DNA of 64,000 nucleotides. It comes from Aedes albopictus (Eukaryota > Arthropoda > Insecta > Diptera > Culicidae). Under the pieces are notes generated by a model, which worked only from the letters and a program-made list of their open reading frames with translations, was not told the DNA's origin and made no database searches. This document shows positions 35,262 to 46,111 of this stretch, piece after piece; within the stretch, counting starts at the first letter, position 1, and each line of letters begins with the position of its first letter. The DNA lies in assembly GCF_035046485.1 (NCBI RefSeq), contig NC_085138.1, forward strand, positions 15,255,329-15,319,328. Reading direction: 5' to 3'. The translations under genes were made by a program, and so were the position numbers.

Positions 35262-35989
35262 GTGAAGTGTTCTCTTATAAGTAAATTAGAGATTTTCATA
35301 TTTGTTAGGAATTATCTCAAAGTTGAGAAAAACCTTGCAGAGTGGTTGAACCACATCAACCTGCAGGACTTTGAACGTTCTATAATGTCCTCAAGGACTT
35401 CCTGGGTTAAGGAGAAATCTCTTGACATTGAAATCATAAAGAAGTGAAGTGTTCTCTTATAAGTAAATTCGAGTTTTTCATATTTGTAAGAAATAATCTC
35501 AAAAATGAGAAAAACCTTGCAGGGTGGTTGAACCACATCAACCTGCAGGACTTTAAACGTTCTATAATGTCCTCAAGGACTTCCTGGGTTAAGGAGCAAT
35601 CTGTTGACATTGAAATCATAAAGAAGTGAAGTGTTCTCTTATAAGTAAATTCGAGTTTTTCATATTTGTTAGGAATAATCTCGAAGTTGAGAAAAACCTT
35701 GCAGGGTGGTTGAACCACATCAACCTGCAGGACTTTAAACATTCAATAATGTCCTCAAGGACTTCCTGGGTTAAGGAACAGTCTGTTGACATTGAAATCA
35801 TAAAGAAGTGAAGTGTTCTCTTATAAGTAAATTCGAGTTTTTCATATTTGTAAGAAATAATCTCAAAAATGAGAAAAACATTGCAGGGTGGTTGAACCAC
35901 ATCAACCTGCAGGACTTTAAACGTTCTATAATGTCCTCAAGAACTTCCTGGGTTAAGGAGCAATCTGTTGACATTGAAATCATAAAGAA

Positions 35990-38539
35990 GTGAAGTGTTC
36001 TCTTATAAGTAAATTCGAGTTTTTTTTTATTTGTTAGAAATAATTTTAAAGCTGAGAAAAGCCTTGCAGGGTGGTTGAACCACATCAACCTGCAGGACTT
36101 TAAACGTTCTATAATGTCCTCAAGGACTTCCTGGGTTAAGGAGCAATCTCTTGACATTGAAATCATAAAGAAGTGAAGTGTTCTCTTATAAGTAAATTAG
36201 AGATTTTCATATTTGTTAGGAATTATCTCAAAGTTGAGAAAAACCTTGCAGAGTGGTTGAACCACATCAACCTGCAGGACTTTGAACGTTCTATAATGTC
36301 CTCAAGGACTTCCTGGGTTAAGGAGAAATCTCTTGACATTGAAATCATAAAGAAGTGAAGTGTTCTCTTATAAGTAAATTAGAGATTTTCATATTTGTTG
36401 AGAATAATCGCAAAATTGAGAAAAACCTTGCAGGGTGGTTGAACCACATCAACCTGCAGGACTTTAAACGTTCTATAATGTCCTCAAGGACTTCCTGGGT
36501 TAAGGAGCAATCTGTTGACATTGAAATCATAAAGAAGTGAAGTGTTCTCTTATAAGTAAATTCGAGTTTTTCATATTTGTTAGGAATAATCTCGAAGTTG
36601 AGAAAAACCTTGCAGGGTGGTTGAACCACATCAACCTGCAGGACTTTAAACATTCAATAATGTCCTCAAGGACTTCCTGGGTTAAGGAACAGTCTGTTGA
36701 CATTGAAATCATAAAGAAGTGAAGTGTTCTCTTATAAGTAAATTCGAGTTTTTCATATTTGTAAGAAATAATCTCAAAAATGAGAAAAACATTGCAGGGT
36801 GGTTGAACCACATCAACCTGCAGGACTTTAAACGTTCTATAATGTCCTCAAGAACTTCCTGGGTTAAGGAGCAATCTGTTGACATTGAAATCATAAAGAA
36901 GTGAAGTGTTCTCTTATAAGTAAATTCGAGTTTTTTTTTATTTGTTAGAAATAATTTTAAAGCTGAGAAAAGCCTTGCAGGGTGGTTGAACCACATCAAC
37001 CTGCAGGACTTTAAACGTTCTATAATGTCCTCAAGGACTTCCTGGGTTAAGGAGCAATCTCTTGACATTGAAATCATAAAGAAGTGAAGTGTTCTCTTAT
37101 AAGTAAATTAGAGATTTTCATATTTGTTAGGAATTATCTCAAAGTTGAGAAAAACCTTGCAGAGTGGTTGAACCACATCAACCTGCAGGACTTTGAACGT
37201 TCTATAATGTCCTCAAGGACTTCCTGGGTTAAGGAGAAATCTCTTGACATTGAAATCATAAAGAAGTGAAGTGTTCTCTTATAAGTAAATTAGAGATTTT
37301 CATATTTGTTGAGAATAATCGCAAAATTGAGAAAAACCTTGCAGGGTGGTTGAACCACATCAACCTGCAGGACTTTAAACGTTCTATAATGTCCTCAAGG
37401 ACTTCCTGGGTTAAGGAGCAATCTGTTGACATTGAAATCATAAAGAAGTGAAGTGTTCTCTTATAAGTAAATTCGAGTTTTTCATATTTGTTAGGAATAA
37501 TCTCAAAATTGAGAAAAACCTTGCAGGGTGGTTGAACCACATCAACCTGCAGGACTTTAAACGTTCTATAATGTCCTCAAGGACTTCCTGGGTTAAGGAA
37601 CAATCTGTTGACATTGAAATCATAAAGAAGTGAAGTGTTCTCTTATAAGTAAATTAGAGTTTTTCATATTTGTTAGGAATAATCTCGAAGTTGAGAAAAA
37701 CCTTGCAGGGTGGTTGAACCACATCAACCTGCAGGACTTTAAACGTTCTATAATGTCCTCAAGGACTTCCTGGGTTAAGGAGCAATCTGTTGACATTGAA
37801 ATCATAAAGAAGTGAAGTGTTCTCTTATAAGTAAATTCGAGTTTTTTATATTTGTTAGAAATAATTTCAAAGCTGAAAAAAGCCTTGCAGGGTGGTTGAA
37901 CCACATCAACCTGCAGGACTTTAAACATTCAATAATGTCCTCAAGGACTTCCTGGGTTAAGGAACAGTCTGTTGACATTGAAATCATAAAGAAGTGAAGT
38001 GTTCTCTTATAAGTAAATTCGAGTTTTTCATATTTGTAAGAAATAATCTCAAAAATGAGAAAAACCTTGCAGGGTGGTTGAACCACATCAACCTGCAGGA
38101 CTTTAAACGTTCTATAATGTCCTCAAGAACTTCCTGGGTTAAGGAGCAATCTGTTGACATTGAAATCATAAAGAAGTGAAGTGTTCTCTTATAAGTAAAT
38201 TCGAGTTTTTTATATTTGTTAGAAATAATTTCAAAGCTGAGAAAAGCCTTGCAGGGTGGTTGAACCACATCAACCTGCAGGACTTTAAACATTCAATAAT
38301 GTCCTCAAGGACTTCCTGGGTTAAGGAGCAATCTGTTGACATTGAAATCATAAAGAAGTGAAGTGTTCTCTTATAAGTAAATTCGAGTTTTTTTTATATG
38401 TTAGAAATAATTTTAAAGCTGAGAAAAGCCTTGCAGGGTGGTTGAACCACATCAACCTGCAGGACTTTAAACGTTCTATAATGTCCTCAAGGACTTCCTG
38501 GGTTAAGGAGCAATCTGTTGACATTGAAATCATAAAGAA
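35990..38539 (+). repeat. Higher-order block of the satellite (14 units), copy 2
   Basis: Offset 3278 from 32712-35261 with the same variant order. Four other units (35262-35989) separate the two copies. Inside both blocks a five-unit, 911-bp period is also visible (long-T units at 32712, 33623, 35990 and 36901). Confidence 0.85.
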
Positions 38540-40702
38540 GTGAAGTGTTCTCTTATAAGTAAATTCGAGTTTTTCATATTTGTTAGGAATTATCTCAAAG
38601 TTGAGAAAAGCCTTGCAGGGTGGTTGAACCACATCAACCTGCAGGTTTTTAAACGTTCTATAATGTCCTCAAGGACTTCCTGGGTTAAGGAGCAATCTGT
38701 TGACATTGAAATCATAAAGAAGTGAAGTGTTCTCTTATAAGTAAATTCGAGTTTTTCATATTTGTTAGGAATTATCTCAAAGTTGAGAAAAACCTTGCAG
38801 GGTGGTTGAACCACATCAACCTGCAGGACTTTAAACGTTTTCTAATGTCCTCAAGGACTTCCTGGGTTAAGGAGCAATCTGTTGACATTGAAATCATAAA
38901 GAAGTGAAGTGTTCTCTTATAAGTAAATTCGAGTTTTTCATATTTGTTAGGAATTATCTCAAAGTTGAGAAAAACCTTGCAGGGTGGTTGAACCACAACA
39001 ACCTGCAGGACTTTAAACGTTTTCTAATGTCCTCAAGGACTTCCTGGGTTAAGGAGCAATCTGTTGACATTGAAATCATAAAGAAGTGAAGTGTTCTCTT
39101 ATAAGTAAATTCGAGTTTTTTATATTTGTTAGAAATAATTTCAAAGCTGAGAAAAGCCTTGCAGGGTGGTTGAACCACATCAACCTGCAGGACTTTAAAC
39201 ATTCAATAATGTCCTCAAGGACTTCCTGGGTTAAGGAACAGTCTGTTGACATTGAAATCATAAAGAAGTGAAGTGTTCTCTTATAAGTAAATTCGAGTTT
39301 TTCATAATTGTAAGAAATAATCTCAAAAATGAGAAAAACCTTGCAGGGTGGTTGAACCACATCAACCTGCAGGACTTTAAACGTTCTATAATGTCCTCAA
39401 GAACTTCCTGGGTTAAGGAGCAATCTGTTGACATTGAAATCATAAAGAAGTGAAGTGTTCTCTTATAAGTAAATTCGAGTTTTTTATATTTGTTAGAAAT
39501 AATTTCAAAGCTGAGAAAAGCCTTGCAGGGTGGTTGAACCACATCAACCTGCAGGACTTTAAACATTCAATAATGTCCTCAAGGACTTCCTGGGTTAAGG
39601 AGCAATCTGTTGACATTGAAATAATAAAGAAGTGAAGTGTTCTCTTATAAGTAAATTCGAGTTTTTCATATTTGTTAGGAATTATCTCAAAGTTGAGAAA
39701 AACCTTGCAGGGTGGTTGAACCACATCAACCTGCAGGACTTTAAACGTTTTCTAATGTCCTCAAGGACTTCCTGGGTTAAGGAGCAATCTCTTGACATTG
39801 AAATCATAAAGAAGTGAAGTGTTCTCTTATAAGTAAATTAGAGATTTTCATATTTGTTAGGAATAATCGCAAAATTGAGAAAAACCTTGCAGGGTGGTTG
39901 AACCACATCAACCTGCAGGACTTTAAACGTTTTCTAATGTCCTCAAGGACTTCCTGGGTTAAGGAGCAATCTGTTGACATTGAAATCATAAAGAAGTGAA
40001 GTGTTCTTTTATAAGTAAATTCGAGTTTTTCATATTTGTTAGGAATTATCTCAAAGTTGAGAAAAACCTTGCAGAGTGGTTGAACCACATCAACCTGCAG
40101 GACTTTGAACGTTCTATAATGTCCTCAAGGACTTCCTGGGTTAAGGAGCAATCTCTTGACATTGAAATCATAAAGAAGTGAAGTGTTCTCTTATAAGTAA
40201 ATTCGAGTTTTTCATATTTGTTAGGAATAATCTCAAAATTGAGAAAAACCTTGCAGAACCACATCAACCTGCAGGACTTTAAACGTTCTATAATGTCCTC
40301 AAGGACTTCCTGGGTTAAGGAGCAATCTGTTGACATTGAAATCATAAAGAAGTGAAGTGTTCTCTTATAAGTAAATTCGAGTTTTTCATATTTGTTAGGA
40401 ATAATCTCAAAATTGAGAAAAACCTTGCAGGACCACATCAACCTGCAGGACTTTAAACGTTCTATAATGTCCTCAAGGACTTCCTGGGTTAAGGAGCAAT
40501 CTGTTGACATTGAAATCATAAAGAAGTGAAGTGTTCTCTTATAAGTAAATTCGAGTTTTTCATATTTGTTAGGAATAATCTCAAAATTGAGAAAAACCTT
40601 GCAGGGTGGTTGAACCACATCAACCTGCAGGACTTTAAACGTTTTCTAATGTCCTCAAGGACTTCCTGGTTTCAGGAGCAATCTATTGGCATTAAAATCA
40701 TA

Positions 40703-40852
40703 GGTAAGGCTGCTATAGCTCAGTCAATTTTGAACCGATTGACTTAATTTTTGAGACATGATCAGACACGCACAGTATCTAGCCATGTGCAGAAATTCAA
40801 GTCAATCGGTTTGGAATTGACGGAGTTATAGCAGCAAGTGCCCAAAATAGGT
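40703..40852. mobile_element. MITE abutting the satellite array
   Basis: Left GCTGCTATAGCTCAGTCAAT and right ATTGACGGAGTTATAGCAGC are inverted copies, continuing through TTTTGAACCGATTGACTT. It is related to the element at 59303-59519 through the CTATAACTCAGTCAATTTTG core. It begins exactly where satellite similarity ends. Confidence 0.75.
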
Positions 40853-40915
40853 GCTCCTGCCCAAATGGTCCCAGACCCTAATTCGTTTGATTTTATAGCC
40901 CACGATCAATCTAGT

Positions 40916-41038
40916 TTAACCTTTCAGGACGCGCGCCATCAAGCAGCTGAAACTGCACCGCGCTCGCGCTGTATACGACGAGCGAGGTTTTTTGGTGTTG
41001 TTATACTTTTTACAACCGCGCGCGTGCTGAAGGGTTAA
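40916..41038. mobile_element. Small MITE flanked by TTAA (piggyBac-like target)
   Basis: TTAA at 40916-40919 and 41035-41038 flank CCTTTCAGGACGCGCG...CGCGCGTGCTGAAGGG, imperfect inverted ends around a 115-bp CG-rich core. TTAA duplication is characteristic of piggyBac-type transposition. Confidence 0.7.
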
Positions 41039-41816
41039 GCCTGGAACACATAGCGTCCGTTCCGTCGAGGTTTGCGTTTTTCTGACAATTTTCCCATGGG
41101 AAATGTGTCAAACTACTGTCACGCACACGCAAACGTATGCATTGTGTGCGGCACTTTAATCGTAAAAACATGCGGAACTGTTTGTTGTCACGCTGTTTGT
41201 TTTACCCGCATGCAATTTTTACAATCTGCCACCGCACGAATAGAAGCCACCAAAACCAAACGAAACGGCGATGGTGACATAATGATGATGACGAAGCGCA
41301 AATGTGATGATACGCGGCGCGTAACCTTTCACTGCACCTTTGTTTTCACTGCACCGTTCACCCAAACGACTACGCGCCACGCGGATCATTCGTATTACCC
41401 CAACTTCCCTGTATAATATGTATAAAATATAAAACTGTAAAACTGGCTGTTCATTATGACATTCATACTGTCATCGATTCTCTAAGGATTTTTTTTTTTG
41501 ACAAACAACCAAGCAAACCAAAAGACATGCAATTGATGTCTGGAAGGAGAGAAACACATCGTGCGATTCGTAGTCAAATACCGTTACAGTGTCTTCCAGT
41601 AAACCTGTTTTCAGATTCTTTCATTCTCTTCTCCGTTCATAGTAGCTGTTGGCTGGAAGCTCCAAGCATATCAATACAATTACCGAATTCAAATAGTCGT
41701 ATCTCGTGTCTGACAAACACAGCCACGATTAATTTACCTTACTCAATGGTTACAATCCACTATGCGCTCTCATTCAACAGAATCTCTGAGCATGTTTTAC
41801 ACCCTTAAATGAAACA
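41039..41816. other. Single-copy sequence, no gene recognised
   Basis: Mixed composition. Frames at 41072-41416 and 41527-41808 lack recognisable domains and convincing starts. Confidence 0.35.
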
Positions 41817-41990
41817 ACACAGCGCACGAGTAACTTTCACGCAGCGAGCAAAAAGACAAAAGAATTTTCACGCAGATTTGTGTAACACCGGATCAGCACA
41901 TTTTTTGTGTTGATCCGGTGTTACACAAATCTGCGTGAAAATTCTTTTGTCTTTTCGGTCGCTGCGTGAAAGTTACTCGTTGCGCTGTGT
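41817..41990. mobile_element. Near-perfect palindromic MITE, 174 bp
   Basis: Two arms of about 85 bases are inverted copies with few differences: outer ends ACACAGCGCA and TGCGCTGTGT, inner part AACACCGGATCAGCACA and TGTTGATCCGGTGTT. An ACA flanks each side and may be the target duplication. The transcript would form a long hairpin. Confidence 0.85.
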
Positions 41991-42265
41991 ACATCGAGTT
42001 CTGCGTGTAGTTAATTCAGAGGCGGCCAGAGAGAGGCTCGAATAGAGTTGTGGCACAATACAAGTTGAATGAAGCATATTGCATGTCATTCATTATGTAT
42101 TGTATTTTGATCAACTGTGGACAAACGGTTTTTCTTGCATAGACAAACTATCAGCATTGTCATTCCATCGCGGCTCGTTCAGCTACTAGCAAGCAAACAA
42201 GCAACTCTGAGTGATTTTTCGCAGACTAACTTTCGCAGCCAGAATTTTGAAAGATCTTTTTTTTG

Positions 42266-42275
42266 TATATAAATA
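42266..42275 (+). promoter_or_regulatory. TATA-box candidate for the spliced ORF at 42673
   Basis: TATATAAATA lies about 400 bases upstream of the ORF's ATG and about 230 bases before the splice donor. That places a transcription start near 42295-42300. The surroundings are AT-rich, so chance occurrence is possible. Confidence 0.35.
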
Positions 42276-42500
42276 GTGATTAAGTTTATAGTTTAGTGAT
42301 AATTATATTCAATAGCTAAGTAAGTGATAAAGAAAGAGAAAAAATAATATTAGTAAATAGTTATAGCAAGAGAAAAATCGATATATAAGAAAATAGTTGT
42401 AGTTTATAAATAGTTTATGTAGTTTATAAATATTTGAAGCGTGATTAAAGCAATAAAATTCAAAGTGATTCTTGCACTGTTACTATTCCTTGAACTTAAG

Positions 42501-42662
42501 GTAAGTTTTACATTTTACTGCAATACATCTTGCTGTGATATTAAATATGAAAATTGTTGCATTTGACCTATGTGGAATAGTTAATTTCTAAGGTTCTACC
42601 CAAACATTTGTGTTTTTAAACACAATTTATAAAATAGTTAATTGAAACTAATTTCTCTTCAG
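42501..42662 (+). other. Candidate 162-bp intron in the leader of the ORF at 42673
   Basis: A donor AAG|GTAAGT and an acceptor TTTCTCTTCAG| bound an AT-rich 162-base stretch, both close to insect consensus. The upstream exon ends with a 20-codon hydrophobic reading (42441-42500; KFKVILALLLFLELK) that looks like a signal peptide but starts with GTG. After splicing it is not in frame with the long ORF. Confidence 0.45.
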
Positions 42663-42672
42663 AGGATTAGAA

Positions 42673-43257
42673 ATGAGCCTACAAATTGGAAAGAATATTC
42701 ATGGAATTTCATGGACTTTTCAAGATAATAGTTATTTTGTGAAGTCTGTAAGGTGCGAACTTTCCCCGCATTTACTCTACAATCGAAAAAATAAAGGGTG
42801 CAAACTATTTGCTGTCTGGAGGGCTAAAATCACATTCAGTCCCAATACATGTTTCGACAGTAAAATTGTTTATAGTGCATCCATTTTTTTGAAATTTTGC
42901 TTATGCAACAAATGTGAATTGAGAGGTTTGTGTTCAAAATATCAGCCATTTTCTTTGCCAAATTCAAAAGTTACAGAGCTGACAAGCAAAACTAGGGACT
43001 GTACAAAATTCAATGGCGCACATTCTACTCTTCCATTGCTACAACAAAAAGTACTGCACCGATTCACAAGAAAATTTGTAGGTGAAATGAAAACATGCTA
43101 TTTTTCACTTACACGAACGTCAATGCCTCAAAAAAGTGGAACGCTAATTTCAACCTTCTATATCTCGGCCGTTACAAGTCCGATTTCAAAAAAATTTTTA
43201 GCAATGATTTTTTTAGGATCTCTGGATCAGTTTGCATGTTTTGAAAATTTTATCTGA
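42673..43257 (+). CDS. Unassigned 194-codon ORF, candidate spliced gene
   Basis: An ATG-led frame of 194 codons in AT-rich DNA, where stops should be frequent, so its length is unlikely by chance. It starts MSLQIGKNIHG and ends CFENFI. It contains a cysteine cluster (CLCNKCELRGLC at about 78-89) and is basic in the second half. I recognise no domain and no retroelement motif. The context is gene-like: a TATA box near 42266, an intron just before the ATG, and AATAAA at 43397. Oddly, the spliced leader carries a signal-like reading in another frame, which could mean that the original coding frame was shifted by an indel. It could be an orphan gene, a decayed gene, or part of an unrecognised mobile element. 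Function unknown. Confidence 0.4.
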   Translation: MSLQIGKNIHGISWTFQDNSYFVKSVRCELSPHLLYNRKNKGCKLFAVWRAKITFSPNTCFDSKIVYSASIFLKFCLCNKCELRGLCSKYQPFSLPNSKVTELTSKTRDCTKFNGAHSTLPLLQQKVLHRFTRKFVGEMKTCYFSLTRTSMPQKSGTLISTFYISAVTSPISKKFLAMIFLGSLDQFACFENFI

Positions 43258-43396
43258 TCAAAATTCTAGTTTCTAGTACTAAAAAAACCCAGAGCAAGTC
43301 GTTATAAATTTCGTAAGATTTTTATGTTCCTGCAGAACTTTAAATTTATCGCGATGGCCTCATGATTTTTTGATGGTGAATAGCCCACACGAGTGT

Positions 43397-43402
43397 AATA
43401 AA
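43397..43402 (+). terminator. Polyadenylation signal candidate
   Basis: AATAAA about 140 bases after the stop of the 194-codon ORF, on the same strand. In AT-rich DNA this could be chance. Confidence 0.3.
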
Positions 43403-43479
43403 GCTATCAGTGTAATTAAAGTGATTATTTATCACTCAAAACACTCCAATATATTCACGTATATTCACGTATAATACAA

Positions 43480-45300
43480 AGAAAACCATATTTTCTTTTG
43501 TAACTTTAAATTTGTCGCGATGACAAATGTATTTTTTATTTTAAAATGTGCGCCTATAGTTAAGGAAGAAATTCTCAGAACATTGTTGATATTTTCCTCT
43601 TCAAAGAACAACAAAAAATTCAAAAAACTACGAATTTTTCAAGAAAAATATACAATTTTGTTATAACTTCAAACTAATCTCGAATTCCCATACATTTAAT
43701 GATTTTAAAATATTTGCGTATTTATCCAGAACAAGTTTTCAGAACATAATCGATATAAATCTGGCCAAAGAACTGCAAAAATTCATAAAACTACGAATTT
43801 TTCAGGAAAAATATACAATTTTGTTATAATTTCAAACTAATCTCAAATTTCCATACATTTTATGATTTTAAAATATTTGCGTATTCATTCAAAACAAATT
43901 TTCAGAACATTATCGATACAAATCTGGCCAAAGAAATACAAAAAAACAGAAAACTACGTATAATACAGAAAAAAACATATTTTCTTTTGTAACTTAAAAT
44001 TTGTCGCGATGGCCAATGTATTTTTTTATTTTAAAACTAGCTGTACCCGGCAAACTTTGTCTTGCCTACTGCGTTTCTTGACGTTTCATGTTTCTATCCA
44101 AGACCAAGCCCCGGTCACAAAACATATGTAAGATCGATTTTCAAAAACTCTCAATTTTTTCATGTTTTTTGCCTCATAAACCTTCCTTGGGTGAAAACTA
44201 ACAGAACAAAACTAAGACGATCAAAATCGGACCTACCGTTCGCAAGTTATGCGCGGTCCCACGTATGCCACTGCATTTTTATATATATATAGATAGATGA
44301 GCGCATATACTTAAGGAAGAAATTCCCAGAACATTATTGATATTTTTCTCATAAAAGAAGTACAAAAAAATCAAATAAAAAACTATGAATTTTTCAAGAA
44401 AAATATACAATTTTGTTACAACTTCACACTAATCTCGAATTCCCATTTATTTAATGATTTTAAAATATTTGCGTATTTATCTAGAACAAGTTTGCAGAAC
44501 ATAATTGATATAAATCTGGCCAAAGAACTACAAAAAAAATCATAAAACTACGAATTTTTCAGGAAAAATATACAGTTTTGTTATAATTTCAAACTAATCT
44601 CAAATTTCCATACATTTTATGATTTTAAAATATTTGCGTATGTATCTAGAACAAATTTGCAGATTATTATTGATATAAGTCTGGCCAAAGAACTACAAAA
44701 AATTCAGAAAACTACGAATTTTTCAGGAAAAATATACAATTTTGATATCATTTCAAACTAATCTCGAATTCCCATACATTTTTTGATTTAAAAATATTTG
44801 CGAATTTATTCAAAACAAGTTTGCAAAATATTATTCATATAAATCTGGCAAAAGAACAACAAAAAATTCAGAAAACTACGATTTTTTCAGGAAAAATATA
44901 CAATTTTGTTATAATTTCAAACTAATCTCGAATTCCCATACACTTTATGGTTTTAAAATATTTGCGTATTAATTCAGAACAAGTTTGCAGAACAAACTTG
45001 ATATAAATCTGGCCAAAGAACTACAAAAAAATCAGAGAACTTCGAATTTTTCGAGAAAAATAATCAATTTTGTTGTGATTTCAAATTGATCGCGATTTAT
45101 TTAACATTTTATGATTTCAAAATATTTGCATATGTATCCAAAACAAACTTGTAGAACATTATTGATATCATTCTTGTCAAAGATCTATTAAGAAAACTTG
45201 GAATTTCTCAGGAAAAATATACAAATTTTTTATAACTTCGACTTTATCTCAAAATCCCATATGTTTTATGATTTTCAAGCAATTGCGTATTTATGCAAAA
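43480..45300 (+). repeat. Tandem array of about 164-bp units, decayed and interrupted
   Basis: The landmark AAAATATTTGCGTATTTATC recurs near 43711, 43874, 44466, 44631, 44795, 44959 and 45123, spacing 163-165 except across the insertion at about 44035-44298. Each unit also has ACTACGAATTTTTCAGGAAA and ATATACAATTTTGTTATAA. Units diverge from each other, so the array is older than the 182-bp satellite. No coding content. Confidence 0.85.
44035..44298 (+). mobile_element. Retroposon-like insertion in the 164-bp array
   Basis: The stretch begins CTAGCTGTACCCGGCAAACT and ends in a TATATATATATAGATAG run. The uninterrupted unit at 43536-43575 reads TTTTAAAATGTGCGCCTATA, whereas here TTTTAAAA is followed by the insert and then ATGAGCGCATATAC, which defines both ends. 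The AGCTG.ACCCGGCAAACTT start is a widely dispersed insect repeat motif; I do not assign the family. Confidence 0.7.
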
Positions 45301-45740
45301 CAAGTTGCACAACCATAGGCGTAGCCAGAGGGGGGCTAGATTAATTTTTTAATATCGAGCCAACTCAAAGATTATCTATATTTCAGAGTTCCAGAAAAAA
45401 TATCACGAAAAATAAACTATTCAAATAATTAAGGTTTTTATCCAAAATTATACTTTTTTAGTCGAGAACCACGGGACATTTCGCCAAGAATTTCTCCAAG
45501 AGAACCACTACAATCTTATCATAAAATTTTACCAAAAAACAAGCTTGGTTGAATGGCTAAATTTTTTGATGTTTATTCATGGAATACAAAAACAGCATGC
45601 CAAATATTCAAGATATACCGGAACCGATTCCGGTACGACCTTGTAGAACCATATGCTACTATAGAGTGCAGTTATGTGCTACTGCTATACGAATTTTAAC
45701 TTCTAAATTTAAACAAACGTCATGCTAAGAGCAAAATACC
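45301..45740. other. AT-rich sequence with a GGCGTAGCCAGAGGGG element fragment
   Basis: Near 45318-45335 GGCGTAGCCAGAGGGGGG resembles the end of a dispersed DNA element; no partner end was found. Otherwise no feature. Confidence 0.35.
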
Positions 45741-46111
45741 TGGGATTTCTTTGAGAGTTCTTTCAAGGAACCTTAAGAAATTCCTTTAAGCATGTATTCA
45801 GGAACTTTTCAGGATTTTTTTCAGAAATTCCAAAAGGGGCTTCTCCAGGAGTTTCTTCTTCGTGAATTCTTTCATGGGCATCTTGCAGGATTCCGAAAGT
45901 GATGGTTTCAGGGTTTGTTCCAAGAAATGCTTCAAGAATTCAGTCCACGATTCCTTCAAAAAATTTTACATGTGCAAGGATGCATCGACGAACGCCTCCA
46001 GGAATCATTCCATAGCTTTCTTCAATGATTCCATCATTGATTGCACCAGAGAGTTTTTCAAGAATTCCTCTATGGGTTTCACTAGACATTCTTTCGAAAA
46101 TTTCTCCTTGG
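45741..46111. repeat. Decayed short-period repeat, pyrimidine-rich on plus strand
   Basis: GGAATTCC-type material in the reversed sense (TTCTTTCAAGGAACC, TTCCTCTATGGG), ending at the gap. Confidence 0.65.

Larger units (their letters stand above)
31723..40702 (+). repeat. 182-bp satellite array, about 49 tandem units
   Basis: Units repeat head to tail at 182 bases; a few are 183 because of an extra T in a T run, and two near the right end are 174. Each carries TTGCAGGGTGGTTGAACCAC, AACCTGCAGGACTTTAAACG, TCCTCAAGGACTTCCTGGG and CATAAAGAAGTGAAGTGTTC. The first two units and the last are clearly diverged while the interior is homogenised, as expected from unequal exchange. The period is not a multiple of three, so this is not a repeat protein, although each unit is open in one plus frame (from GTG, not ATG) and largely open on the minus strand. 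Short inverted repeats (GTGGTT/AACCAC; GTCCT/AGGAC) are built into the unit. A role as a small-RNA source is conceivable but not shown by sequence alone. Confidence 0.97.

Noticed and set aside
31723..40702. CRISPR array
   Set aside because: The whole 182-bp unit repeats with no unique spacers, and the DNA is eukaryotic. The 152-bp and 164-bp arrays fail for the same reason.
32166..40711. Dozens of 61-residue proteins on the plus strand of the satellite
   Set aside because: They start at GTG, which is not a normal eukaryotic start, shift frame every 182 bases, and follow the satellite exactly. Not annotated as genes.
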